Below are positions 8,367 to 20,418 of a DNA stretch of 64,000 nucleotides, piece after piece. This stretch comes from an uncultured Pseudomonadota bacterium. GTDB lineage: Bacteria; Pseudomonadota; Gammaproteobacteria; Methylococcales; Methylomonadaceae. Positions within the stretch are counted from its first letter, which is position 1, and every line of letters begins with the position of its first letter. The position numbers and the translations under genes were made by a program. Location of the stretch: positions 1-64,000 of the forward strand of contig CAIQDI010000007.1 in the NCBI GenBank assembly GCA_903870545.1. Direction: 5' to 3'. Below the pieces are notes generated by a model, which saw nothing but the letters and a program-made list of their open reading frames with translations, was not told the origin of the DNA and did no database searches.

Positions 8367-8927
8367 TTATTCGTAAAAGTCTTTTTCATCACTAAAACCG
8401 TATTTGTCCGACAATCGCAATAAAACAAATAATGCGCCCGTGCCGCCGTCTTTCGGGCTGGCAGAACAAAACGCTTGCACGTCTTTGTGTTGGCGTAACC
8501 AGCGATTTAGTTCATTTTTAATCACCGGTAAATTATCCAACGAGCGATAACCTTTGCCGTGAACAATGTGAACGCAACGACCGCCTTCTTCCACGCTGTT
8601 GTGCAAAAAATGCAGCAATTGCCGTTTTGCATCTGGCGTATTCAAACCGTGTAAATCTATTTCGGCATCAATACCAAAAAAACCCTTACGCAATTTTTTC
8701 AGCACGCTATTTTGCAAACCCGCCGACAGAAAATTCATCGAATCATAAATGCCCACCGTTTCAACATCGTCTGAATTTCGAGAACTTAAATGCGCGTCGA
8801 AATTCACGGTTAACGGTTTCGGATAAGGCTTCGGTTTCGGTTTTTGCTCGGCGTGCAGCGACACTTTATCTTGTTTAACGGTTTGGACTTTGCCGATAGT
8901 TTGCCGAAATAAATCTGAATCTTCCAT
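8367..8927 (-). CDS. Smr-domain protein
   Basis: I place the start at MEDSDLFRQTIGKV, because the longer frame would overlap ruvX and this N-terminus is typical of gammaproteobacterial Smr proteins; the product is then 186 residues. A proline/lysine-rich linker (PKPKPYPKP) leads to the Smr domain with EIDLHGL, HNSVEEGGRCVHIVHGKG and a C-terminal GGTGALFVLL. Smr domains are nucleases or nucleic-acid binding modules; in E. coli SmrB the role is cleavage of mRNA at collided ribosomes. Whether this protein does that is not shown. Confidence 0.88.
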   Translation of the reverse strand: MEDSDLFRQTIGKVQTVKQDKVSLHAEQKPKPKPYPKPLTVNFDAHLSSRNSDDVETVGIYDSMNFLSAGLQNSVLKKLRKGFFGIDAEIDLHGLNTPDAKRQLLHFLHNSVEEGGRCVHIVHGKGYRSLDNLPVIKNELNRWLRQHKDVQAFCSASPKDGGTGALFVLLRLSDKYGFSDEKDFYE

Positions 8928-8956
8928 GCTCAACGATGTTTGTGTTTCATGCAATT

Positions 8957-9412
8957 TCAAAGCGTTTTTTCTTGTTGATTCAACCACGATTGCAAAATCA
9001 ATTGCGCGGCGAGTTCGTCTTGAACTGCCCACAATTTCGTCGCATTAACGTGAACCTCGTCGAACAATAATTGTTTCGCCTCAAACGTGGAAAGCGTTTC
9101 GTCTTGTTGATGAACGGGCAACACAAATCGCCCGTTTAATTGGCGACAAAACTTTAACATTTTCGGCGTAACGGGATTATCGGTGCCGTCGAATTGGCGC
9201 GAAATACCCACCACAAAACCCGCAGGCTGCCATTCTTCCACCAGTTTTTCAATGGCTTGCCAATTCGGTGTTTGATTAGGCGAACGCAACGTTTGCAACG
9301 AATTGGCGGTCGCGGTGGTTAATTGCCCCACCGCAACGCCAATTTTTTTTGTGCCAAAATCAAAACCCAAATAAGTATCGAGCGACTGACGCGCCAACGG
9401 ATCTTTACGCAT
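8957..9412 (-). CDS. ruvX: Holliday junction resolvase-like protein RuvX/YqgF
   Basis: With the ATG at 9412 the product is 151 residues, MRKDPLARQSLDTYLGFDFG and onward, with the RNase H-like strand GFDFGTKKIGVAVG, then FVVGISRQFDGTD and a C-terminal DEVHVNATKLWAVQDELAAQLIL. The longer possible start would run far into algH, whereas this one overlaps it by only eight bases (ATGCGTAA). The family is implicated in rRNA 5' end maturation and anti-termination, and was first proposed as a resolvase. It sits between algH and smr in a tight unit. Confidence 0.93.
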   Translation of the reverse strand: MRKDPLARQSLDTYLGFDFGTKKIGVAVGQLTTATANSLQTLRSPNQTPNWQAIEKLVEEWQPAGFVVGISRQFDGTDNPVTPKMLKFCRQLNGRFVLPVHQQDETLSTFEAKQLLFDEVHVNATKLWAVQDELAAQLILQSWLNQQEKTL

Positions 9413-9968
9413 GACCCGCGCGAACCGTGAGTTGGTTAATATCGATGCCGATTTGACTCGCTGCCATTCGCCACCGTAAATCCGCCGGCGTATCGAATAA
9501 AATGGGCGCACCAAATGGCGTGTTTAACCACGAATTCGACAACATTTCTTGTTCTAATTGTCCTTTTGCCCAACCGGCATAACCGAGCGCGACAAAATAA
9601 CGTTCGGGGCCTTCACCTTTGGCAATCGCTTCAATAATATCGCGCGACGTGGTCAATGACATCGTGTCAGAAATGGGCAACGTAATCGCCCATTTTCCAC
9701 CCGTGGTGTGTAACACAAACCCACGTTCCTGTTGCACAGGACCGCCTACATAAACGGGTGCGTCTGCCGCTGTCATCGATGTAATTGCAATATCCATTTG
9801 CATGAAAATTTCTTTTAATTTCATGTCGGATTTACGATTGATTACAATGCCCAGCGCACCATCAGCATTGTGTTGGCATAAATAAATCGCGGCGTGTGAA
9901 AAATTATCGTCTGCTAACGTTGGCATGGCGATAATAAATTGATTGTCTAAATAAGTTGTTTCAGTCAT
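9405..9968 (-). CDS. algH: UPF0301/AlgH family protein (YqgE)
   Basis: This 187-residue protein carries the family features NQFIIAMPTLADDNFSHAAI, GALGIVINRK, VYVGGPVQQERGFVLH, GYAGWAKGQLEQEM and NSWL. It is a single-domain cytoplasmic protein. The name comes from an alginate regulator in Pseudomonas, but the biochemical role is unresolved. The order gshB-tonB-algH-ruvX matches that in pseudomonads, a strong sign of a conserved gammaproteobacterial unit. Confidence 0.93.
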   Translation of the reverse strand: MTETTYLDNQFIIAMPTLADDNFSHAAIYLCQHNADGALGIVINRKSDMKLKEIFMQMDIAITSMTAADAPVYVGGPVQQERGFVLHTTGGKWAITLPISDTMSLTTSRDIIEAIAKGEGPERYFVALGYAGWAKGQLEQEMLSNSWLNTPFGAPILFDTPADLRWRMAASQIGIDINQLTVRAGHA

Positions 9969-10016
9969 GTTTTTTCCTTGATTCGGTTATAAAAATTCGG
10001 TCTTTCAGGCGTGTTT

Positions 10017-10826
10017 TTAATCACCATAAAATTCCCACACCCGCGTAAATTCCAGCGTGTTGGATTCGTTCAATAATTGAAAAGGTAAATCAGAATACGG
10101 TGCGCTCGAACGAATCATATTTTCTACCGCTTCGTCTAATTTAACACTTCCCGAAGAACGTGTAATTTTAAAATCGATGAGCGTTCCTTCTGCGTTAATT
10201 TCGATTTTCGTTTCTAAAATTCCCGCTGGTAACGTGCCACGGTCATAAATAGTTTGCCCAATACGCTTCACTTTTACGCCAAACTCGTTGATGTATTTAT
10301 CACGCAGACTAACTTGTTGCTGGTTGATGTGACTACCGATTTGAGAAATTTGCTGCTGCACTGATTCCAACGACAAACGCGGTCTTTCTTTCACTTCAAC
10401 TTTTTCGATTTTTTCAATAATCGGTTTTTGTATTTTTTCAGGTTTCGGCGGTGGAGCGGGCTTTTCAACTTGTTTCACCACGCTTTCAGATTTTTCAATC
10501 GTGATAATTTTTGGCTTCGGCGTTTCTTTTTTCGCTGGCTCAATCGGTTTTTTTATGATTTTTTCGATTGGTTTCACAATGGGTTTTACTGGTTCAGGTG
10601 GTGGCGGTTTTGGCGCGACTTCAACGGGTGCGGCATTGCTCGCCGCTTGATTTTCCACCACCACATTATCATTTTGTTTAGCTTTTATTGGCGATGATTG
10701 CGTAATAAATGACACTTCAATCAGCGTAGGCGGTTGAGAATCAGGCGCGGGCGTTTTTAGCATCACACCCGTCCAAAAAATAAAATGTAAAACCAGCGCA
10801 ATCGAAAACGCCCAAATCTTCGCCAT
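10017..10826 (-). CDS. tonB: TonB family energy transducer
   Basis: This 269-residue protein has an N-terminal membrane helix (AFSIALVLHFIFWTGVML), a long Pro/Lys/Glu-rich spacer at about residues 65-150 with repeats such as PKPPPPEP, a helical linker rich in Gln, and a C-terminal TonB fold with YDRGTLPAG, ETKIEINAEGTL and RSSGSVKLDEAV. With ExbB/ExbD, not seen here, it would pass proton-motive energy to outer-membrane receptors. Its ATG follows the gshB stop with no gap, so translation is probably coupled. Confidence 0.9.
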   Translation of the reverse strand: MAKIWAFSIALVLHFIFWTGVMLKTPAPDSQPPTLIEVSFITQSSPIKAKQNDNVVVENQAASNAAPVEVAPKPPPPEPVKPIVKPIEKIIKKPIEPAKKETPKPKIITIEKSESVVKQVEKPAPPPKPEKIQKPIIEKIEKVEVKERPRLSLESVQQQISQIGSHINQQQVSLRDKYINEFGVKVKRIGQTIYDRGTLPAGILETKIEINAEGTLIDFKITRSSGSVKLDEAVENMIRSSAPYSDLPFQLLNESNTLEFTRVWEFYGD

Positions 10827-11774
10827 TTACGTCACAGTCGCCGCAATATGATCCATCAAAATCCCGGCAATATTCAAACCGAATTGCGTGTCCAATTCTT
10901 GCACGCAGGTTGGGCTGGTGACGTTAATTTCGGTGAGCGTATCGCCAATTACATCTAAACCGACAAAAATCAAACCCTTCGCTTTCAATGTGGGCGCAAC
11001 TTGGCTGACAATCCAATGGTCACGTTCGGTCAAAGGACGACCTTCGGCACGACCGCCCGCCGCTAAATTGCCGCGCGTTTCACCGTGTTGCGGAATTCGC
11101 GCCAACGCAAACGGAATCGCTTCACCGTTCACCACCAAAATACGTTTATCACCGTCTTTAATCGCGGGGAGATATTTTTGCGCCATAATAAAACGCTGAT
11201 TGTAATGCGTCATGGTTTCTAAAATCACACTGATATTCGGGTCGTCCAAACGTAAACGAAAAATCGACGTGCCGCCCATGCCGTCTAACGGTTTGATAAT
11301 AATATCGTGTTGTTCATGCAAAAATTCGCGGATTTGGTGCGAATTGCGTGACACCAATGTTTCCGCGCAACATTGCGGAAACCACGCGGTAAATAATTTT
11401 TCATTCGCTTCACGCAACGATTGCGGTTTATTGACAACGTAAACGCCCGCACTTTCTGCCTGTTCCAAAATATACGTCGCGTACAAAAACTCACTGTCGA
11501 ACGGCGGATCTTTACGCATCAAAATGACGTTTAATTCTTCCAACGGAATCGTTTGTTCGGTGATAAATTTAAACCAATGCTGCGAATCGCGCTGCACTTT
11601 CAGCGTGCGCGTGCGAGCAAACGCGCGTCCGTTGCGTAAAAATAAATCGCCCAATTCCATGTAATGCAATTCCCAGTCGCGAGCTTGGGCTTCCAGTAGC
11701 ATGGCGAAACTGGTGTCTTTTTTAATGTTAATGTGGTCGATGGAATCCATGACCATGCCGAGTTTGATAGACAT
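10827..11774 (-). CDS. gshB: Glutathione synthetase
   Basis: This 315-residue ATP-grasp enzyme joins gamma-glutamylcysteine and glycine. Visible are the N-terminal KLGMVMDSIDHINIKKDTSF, MRKDPPFDSEFLYATYIL, IIKPLDGMGGTSIFRL (ATP-binding loop), DGDKRILVVNGE, ETRGNLAAGG and NVTSPTCVQELD near the end. Its partner gshA is at 57346. It is probably the first gene of the unit running through tonB, algH, ruvX and smr. Confidence 0.97.
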   Translation of the reverse strand: MSIKLGMVMDSIDHINIKKDTSFAMLLEAQARDWELHYMELGDLFLRNGRAFARTRTLKVQRDSQHWFKFITEQTIPLEELNVILMRKDPPFDSEFLYATYILEQAESAGVYVVNKPQSLREANEKLFTAWFPQCCAETLVSRNSHQIREFLHEQHDIIIKPLDGMGGTSIFRLRLDDPNISVILETMTHYNQRFIMAQKYLPAIKDGDKRILVVNGEAIPFALARIPQHGETRGNLAAGGRAEGRPLTERDHWIVSQVAPTLKAKGLIFVGLDVIGDTLTEINVTSPTCVQELDTQFGLNIAGILMDHIAATVT

Positions 11775-11973
11775 AAGGCGTTGTGTGGTTGGTTGTTGAA
11801 TTTGAAGTGTGGCAATTATATCGATTTTTTGCTGTGACTAGGATAATTCACCGAAAAATTCAAACAAAAGCCGCGTGTTACATTTATATTCTTGAAAAAA
11901 ACGATTTAATGATGTTAGTGCATCGATTATAATGCCGGTTTTATCATTTTCAATCACACCTATAGAGGTTTTC

Positions 11974-12210
11974 ATGTCAAGAGTATGTCAAGTTACGGGT
12001 AAACGCCCGATGACCGGAAACAATGTTTCACACGCCAATAACAGAACCAGAAGACGCTTTTTGCCGAATCTGCAACATCACCGTTTTTGGGTAGAAAGCG
12101 AAAACCGTTGGGTGCGTTTGCGCGTTTCAACGAAAGCAATGCGAATCATCGACAAAAACGGCATTGATGCAGTCTTAGCAGACATGCGTAAAGCCGGTCA
12201 AAAAGTTTAA
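11974..12210 (+). CDS. rpmB: 50S ribosomal protein bL28
   Basis: The 78-residue product starts [20 protein letters not shown], continues with [14 protein letters not shown] and ends MRKAGQKV, as in proteobacterial bL28. An in-frame extension upstream exists, but the ATG at 11974 sits behind AGAGG and gives the standard length. The gene is followed after 18 bases by rpmG, the usual rpmB-rpmG pair. Confidence 0.98.
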   Translation: MSRVCQVTGKRPMTGNNVSHANNRTRRRFLPNLQHHRFWVESENRWVRLRVSTKAMRIIDKNGIDAVLADMRKAGQKV

Positions 12211-12228
12211 GTCTACGAGGATAAAATC

Positions 12229-12384
12229 ATGCGCGACAAAATTAAATTGATTTCGACCGAAGGTACAGGTCATTTTTACACCACTACCAAAAACAAAAAA
12301 ACGATGCCAGGCAAAATGGAAATCAAAAAATTTGATCCAATGGCTCGTAAACACGTTATTTATAAAGAAGCTAAAATTAGATAG
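12229..12384 (+). CDS. rpmG: 50S ribosomal protein bL33
   Basis: This 51-codon gene reads [20 protein letters not shown] and ends [13 protein letters not shown], the full length of bL33. ACGAGG stands before the ATG. The zinc-binding cysteine pairs of the C+ form are absent, so this is the zinc-free C- form. It is cotranscribed with rpmB and followed by a strong hairpin at 12401-12439. Confidence 0.97.
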   Translation: MRDKIKLISTEGTGHFYTTTKNKKTMPGKMEIKKFDPMARKHVIYKEAKIR

Positions 12385-12400
12385 TTTCATGCTACATTGC

Positions 12401-12439
12401 GTCAGATAAACGTGCGTATTTGCCCACGTTTCATCTGAC
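12401..12439 (+). terminator. Hairpin after rpmB-rpmG
   Basis: The arms GTCAGAT-AAACGTG and CACGTTT-ATCTGAC, with one bulged C, make a 14-bp stem with a 10-base loop. There is no T run, so it may act as an mRNA-end stabiliser or a rho-assisted terminator. It begins 17 bases after rpmG. Confidence 0.6.
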
Positions 12440-12566
12440 CGGCTCCCGTTATCACCTCGCGTTACCCGTTTTCATCGCCGTTTCTACCTTGTTTGACCTA
12501 TTTCAATCGATTACTATTGTTGTGTTTTTAGAAGGTTCTTTTCAATCTGACACAACGGTGATTATT

Positions 12567-12965
12567 ATGAATACAAAATACAAAACAGGTTTGCTGTTCA
12601 TCAGCACGCTTTTAATCAGTGGTTGTTACAGCCAAGGCGGTTGGACTCCAACCGTTGATTCGTACAACGACCAAAATTCACGTTTTATCAATCAAGATAT
12701 GGGCGATTGCCAAGAATTAGCTGGTCAAGCCTCTGGTGGCACGGCAAAAGAAACGGCCATTGGCGCAGGCGTTGGTGGGTTAATTGGCGGTGCAGCGGGA
12801 GCAGCGATTGGCGCATTCTCGGGAAATCCTGGCGCAGGGGCTGCAATGGGTGCAGCAGCGGGTGGTTTTGGTGGCGCGGCAAAACAAGGTTTTTCTGCCG
12901 AAGAATCCTACAAACGCGCGTATTCCGATTGCATGAGAAATCGCGGACATCACGTCGTGAATTAA
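12567..12965 (+). CDS. Glycine-zipper lipoprotein
   Basis: The ATG at 12567 gives a 132-residue protein with a clear lipoprotein signal: LLFISTLLISGC, with the lipidated Cys at residue 20. The centre is a glycine-zipper stretch (GAGVGGLIGGAAGAAIGAF and a second GAGAAMGAAAGGFGGAA) resembling outer-membrane proteins of the Rick_17kDa/glycine-zipper type, and the tail has the YKRAYSDCMRNRGH motif common in these proteins. An in-frame longer start at 12420 would bury the signal peptide and is less likely. Function unknown; envelope integrity is the usual guess for the family. Confidence 0.85.
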   Translation: MNTKYKTGLLFISTLLISGCYSQGGWTPTVDSYNDQNSRFINQDMGDCQELAGQASGGTAKETAIGAGVGGLIGGAAGAAIGAFSGNPGAGAAMGAAAGGFGGAAKQGFSAEESYKRAYSDCMRNRGHHVVN

Positions 12966-13102
12966 CTTTTTCAACTACACATTTTTCAATCAATTCTTTC
13001 CGCGCGGGGAATTGTTAGCACGGGCATCGCGAACTTGCTGATTAAAAGTCGCTATGTCATTATGGCGCGTTTTTTTAACCTTAAATTTACAGCGAGAAAA
13101 TC

Positions 13103-14272
13103 ATGGCAGGTCGTAACCACCTTTATATTCCAGGCCCAACTAATGTGCCGAACGAAGTTTTAAACGCAATGCACGTTCCGATGGAAGATCATCGTTCGCC
13201 CGCATTTCCAAAATTGTTCGCGCCATTGTTAGAAGATTTGAAAAAAGTTTTCGGCACAACAACGGGACAAACGTTTATTTTCCCCGCAACCGGCACAGCA
13301 GGTTGGGAAGTTGCTTTCACGAACGTTTTAAATCAAGGCGATAAAGTTTTAATTTACCGTTTTGGACAATTCGCGCATTTGTGGGCGAATATGGCAACTC
13401 GTTTAGGTTTTCAAGTCGAATTGCACGAAGAACCTTGGGGAATGGGCGTTCCACTCGACAAATTAGAAGCGCGTTTAAAAGAAGATACGGCTCACGAAAT
13501 CAAAGCAGTTTTAATTACGCATAATGAAACCTCAACAGGCGTAACGTCTGATATTGCGGGCGTTCGCAAAGCAATGGATGCGGCAAATCACCCAGCTTTC
13601 ATGTTTGTTGACGGTGTAAGTTCGGTTGCCAGCATTGAATTTAAAATGGACGAATGGGGCGTTGACGCGATTATCAGCGGCTCACAAAAAGGTTTCATGT
13701 TGCCAGCGGGTGGCGCATTTTTAGGTTTTAGCGCGAAAGCCTTGAAAGCCGCCGAAACCGCAACTTTCCCACGTTGTTTCTTGGATTTGAAAGACCAAAT
13801 CGCCAACAATGCCACAGGTTACACGCCTTACACACCAAATTTACCTTTGTTGTATGGTTTGCGTCAATCGTTGGATATGTTGTTTGCCGAAGGGTTGGAC
13901 AATGTTTATGCGCGTCATTTCCGTTTGGGTGAAGGCGTGCGTCGTGCAATTGCGGCGTGGGGTTTAACGACTTGCGCTCAAGAAGGTTTCCATTCAAACA
14001 CCGTCACGGCGGTGGTTGTGCCTGCGGATAAAGATGCTCGCGAAATGATTGGCGTGGCGTTTAATCGCTACAACATTTCGTTTGGTGGCGGTTTGTCAGA
14101 AGTGATGGGCAAAGTGTTCCGTATTGGTCACATGGGCGATATGAACGACGTTTCGATGCTCGGCGCAATCGCTGGTGCTGAAATGGCAATGTTGGATTGT
14201 GGTTTCGACATCAAAGCAGGCAGCGGCGTGGGTGCAGCGATTGAGTATTATCGCTCGACAGCGGTGAAGTAA
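13103..14272 (+). CDS. Serine--glyoxylate aminotransferase
   Basis: This 389-residue fold-type I PLP aminotransferase opens NHLYIPGPTNVPNEVLNAM and contains EDHRSPAFPKLF, FPATGTAGWEVAFTN, VDGVSSVASIEF and SGSQKGFMLPAGGAF with the PLP lysine. Length and sequence fit the serine-glyoxylate/alanine-glyoxylate aminotransferase group, which in methylotrophs converts serine plus glyoxylate to hydroxypyruvate plus glycine in the serine cycle. No other serine-cycle genes are in the window, so a purely photorespiration-like or glycine role is also possible. It has a terminator at 14298-14328. Confidence 0.88.
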   Translation: MAGRNHLYIPGPTNVPNEVLNAMHVPMEDHRSPAFPKLFAPLLEDLKKVFGTTTGQTFIFPATGTAGWEVAFTNVLNQGDKVLIYRFGQFAHLWANMATRLGFQVELHEEPWGMGVPLDKLEARLKEDTAHEIKAVLITHNETSTGVTSDIAGVRKAMDAANHPAFMFVDGVSSVASIEFKMDEWGVDAIISGSQKGFMLPAGGAFLGFSAKALKAAETATFPRCFLDLKDQIANNATGYTPYTPNLPLLYGLRQSLDMLFAEGLDNVYARHFRLGEGVRRAIAAWGLTTCAQEGFHSNTVTAVVVPADKDAREMIGVAFNRYNISFGGGLSEVMGKVFRIGHMGDMNDVSMLGAIAGAEMAMLDCGFDIKAGSGVGAAIEYYRSTAVK

Positions 14273-14297
14273 GTTTTTTAAGCGTTAAATTATGAAG

Positions 14298-14328
14298 GCT
14301 CAAGGTGTAAAAAACTTTGAGCTTTTTT
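14298..14328 (+). terminator. Terminator after the aminotransferase gene
   Basis: The arms GCTCAA and TTGAGC are followed by a run of six T residues. Confidence 0.75.
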
Positions 14329-14359
14329 ATTGCCGTTATACTTTTACTGCGATTAAATC

Positions 14360-14788
14360 ATGACTTCAATCACACTTTCCGAGCTATTGGCACAACCTAC
14401 AATTTCTTCAATTATTTCAACCATTCGAGCCACATTTCCTAATACCTTAGCCATTTATGTTTTCGGTAGTCGCGTCAAAGGCAATTCAAATGCTGAAAGT
14501 GATTTAGATTTAGCGGTATTAGTCGCAGGTTATGCCGACCCATTGCAACTGTGGGAAATCGCCAGTGATTTAGCTGAAATTGCCGGTTGCGACGTAGATT
14601 TATTAGATATGCGAGCCACTTCAATCGTCATGCAATATCAAATTTTACAAACAGGACGGCGGTTATGGGCGCAAGAATTAGAAGCTGGATTATTCGAGTG
14701 CTTTGTGTTGAGTGAAAAATTAGATTTTGACCAAGCGCGAGCAGGATTATTAGCCGATATTCAACAACGAGGAACAATTTATGGATGA
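14360..14788 (+). CDS. mntA: MntA-type nucleotidyltransferase antitoxin
   Basis: This 142-residue minimal nucleotidyltransferase has the signature VFGSRVKGNSNAESDLDLAV, with GS at residues 36-37 and the metal-binding DLD at 48-50; CDVDLLDM further on supplies the likely third acidic residue. MntA proteins adenylylate a tyrosine of the partner HEPN toxin HepT and so neutralise it. The downstream gene, overlapping by eight bases, is exactly such a HEPN protein, which fixes the reading as a MNT/HEPN toxin-antitoxin pair. Confidence 0.9.
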   Translation: MTSITLSELLAQPTISSIISTIRATFPNTLAIYVFGSRVKGNSNAESDLDLAVLVAGYADPLQLWEIASDLAEIAGCDVDLLDMRATSIVMQYQILQTGRRLWAQELEAGLFECFVLSEKLDFDQARAGLLADIQQRGTIYG

Positions 14789-15205
14789 TGTGTTAATCAA
14801 TAAAGCGGATACGATTGAACGCTGTGTGGTGCGAGTTCGTGAAGAGTACGACAGTGAACCCGAAAGTTTTTCCACTAATTTTACTCGCCAAGATGCCGCG
14901 ATTTTAAACATTCAACGTGCGTGTGAAGCCGCGCTCGATATGGGGCAGCATTTAATTCGCCGCGAAAATTTAGGTGTGCCGCAAAGTTCACGCGATGTTT
15001 TCACGCTGTTAGCGCAAGCCAATTGGATTGATCATACACTCGCAGAATCACTTAAACGCATGGTCGGTTTTCGCAACGTTGCTGTGCATGACTATAAAAA
15101 ATTGCAACTCGTGATAACTGTGAACGTGATTACGCAACATTTAGACGAATTTTTGCGTTATTCATCCGCTATTTTAAAAAAAGACGCGCTTAATTTTCGG
15201 GGGGA

Positions 15206-15209
<4 letters not shown>
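14781..15209 (+). CDS. hepT: HepT-type HEPN ribonuclease toxin
   Basis: This 142-residue all-helical protein has the HEPN active-site motif FRNVAVHDY: Arg98, His103 and Tyr105 fit RxxxxHxY. In characterised pairs HepT cleaves RNA and the Tyr next to this motif is the site modified by MntA. The start overlaps mntA (ATGGATGATG), so the two are translated together. The gene meets rdgB end to end with the stop codons overlapping. Confidence 0.9.
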
Positions 15210-19235
<4,026 letters not shown>

Positions 19236-19273
19236 TGTGAATTACTCCGATTATTCGATTTTAAAAATAAAAA

Positions 19274-20194
19274 TTACGCGCCAATTTTTGCAAAGGTCGC
19301 GGTGCAGTTGTGATTGCTGGTTTTGGTATCGATGGGCAAAGTTGCCGTTACGCTTGAACAATCACCCGTCCAGCCTTTGAATTCATAACCTGTTGCCGGT
19401 TTCGCGACCAATGAAACGGCGGTGCCAAATGGTTTTTTCAAGGCGCATTTTACGCTGCCTCGACCACATACAATCGCAGCGGGAAGGCTGGTAACTTGAC
19501 CTAATCCGTTGACCGTCACGCGCGTCAATGAATTCAGACTATCGACGACGCTGCTGGTATAAACCGTATCAATAATGACTTTTTTCATACAAAAGTTGAA
19601 GCCACAATCATTGATTTCGCTAAAAGGAACGCCTTCGCTGTAGCCTGTTTTAATAGTGCCAAAATTGCCAATTTTATTCACAATATCCATACCGCCAATC
19701 ACGGCACCAAAAACGGCGTAACCCGCGTTGCCGGTAGCCGTGTTGGCATCAAAATTCGCTGAATTATCAGTCGTATTAAAAAAGAACTGTGACGTTGCCG
19801 AATTTGGATCATTCGTTCGCGCCATTGAAATCGTGCCGATTGAATTATGTAAACCGTTGCTAGCTTCATTTACAATCGCCGCTAAAGGCGTTTTCAATTG
19901 CATTGTTTTTGCGTCAAATCCACCGCCTTGAACGACTCTAATCTGTAACTTTGAAGCGTCTTTCGGGTCATAAACGCTGTAAATCCGATGAAAAAAGGTG
20001 TCTTTGTAAAAACCAGAATTCACATAAGCCAAAAAGTTTTTTGAACTAATCGGGGCTTTGTCGTGGTCTAACTGAATTGTCACCGTACCAACGTTGGTTT
20101 CCATTTCAACAATGGAAGGCGATGCCGTTGTCGCGGCATAAGCTGATGTGATGGTTGCTGAAACCAGTAATAACGAAGAGATAACAGAGCGCAT
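19274..20194 (-). CDS. Secreted cyclophilin-type peptidyl-prolyl isomerase with C-terminal repeat domain
   Basis: The 306-residue product has a signal peptide (SLLLVSATITSAYAATTA). A cyclophilin domain spans about residues 27-200 with ETNVGTVTIQLDHDKAP, FFHRIY, VVQGGGFDA, NSATSQFFFNTTDN and YAVFGAVIGGMDIVNKIG. The last 75 residues form a separate module with CGRGSVKCA and PATGYEFKGWTGDCS, resembling InlB B-repeat domains. It probably helps protein folding in the periplasm or at the surface. The isomerase assignment is firm; the added domain is unusual for the family. Confidence 0.9.
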   Translation of the reverse strand: MRSVISSLLLVSATITSAYAATTASPSIVEMETNVGTVTIQLDHDKAPISSKNFLAYVNSGFYKDTFFHRIYSVYDPKDASKLQIRVVQGGGFDAKTMQLKTPLAAIVNEASNGLHNSIGTISMARTNDPNSATSQFFFNTTDNSANFDANTATGNAGYAVFGAVIGGMDIVNKIGNFGTIKTGYSEGVPFSEINDCGFNFCMKKVIIDTVYTSSVVDSLNSLTRVTVNGLGQVTSLPAAIVCGRGSVKCALKKPFGTAVSLVAKPATGYEFKGWTGDCSSVTATLPIDTKTSNHNCTATFAKIGA

Positions 20195-20362
20195 TTTTTT
20201 ATGTTCCTATAAATTTAAAAATTGAGTGTGAATGCGACACGATTGAATTTTTGCCTGTGTAATAAACGTGCCACTTGGCAACACAAACAATTATCGAGCC
20301 ATCATTATAATTTGTTTATCTTTATGATATTTCAAGGTATTTAAAAACGGTTATTATTTACA

Positions 20363-20403
20363 GACTGGTTCAAATAAACCACAGAGGTTTTTTTAAACCA
20401 GTC
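20363..20403. terminator. Nested hairpin downstream of ettA
   Basis: The outer arms are GACTGGTT and AACCAGTC. Inside lie AAACC and GGTTT with a five-base loop, then a T run. On the minus strand it begins 16 bases after the ettA stop and can act as its terminator; the double layer is more elaborate than usual. Confidence 0.6.
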
Positions 20404-20418
20404 CTAAAAATTTAAGCG

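Noticed and set aside
8928-9032. Longer Smr start
   Set aside because: It would overlap ruvX by 76 bases and the added residues do not look like an Smr N-terminus.
10428-10697. Plus-strand frame very rich in Phe, Trp and Arg
   Set aside because: It is the antisense of the Pro/Lys-rich TonB spacer.
12688-13018. Three overlapping frames around the glycine-zipper gene
   Set aside because: They are off-frame readings of the glycine-zipper codons; the lipoprotein has the signal peptide and the homology.
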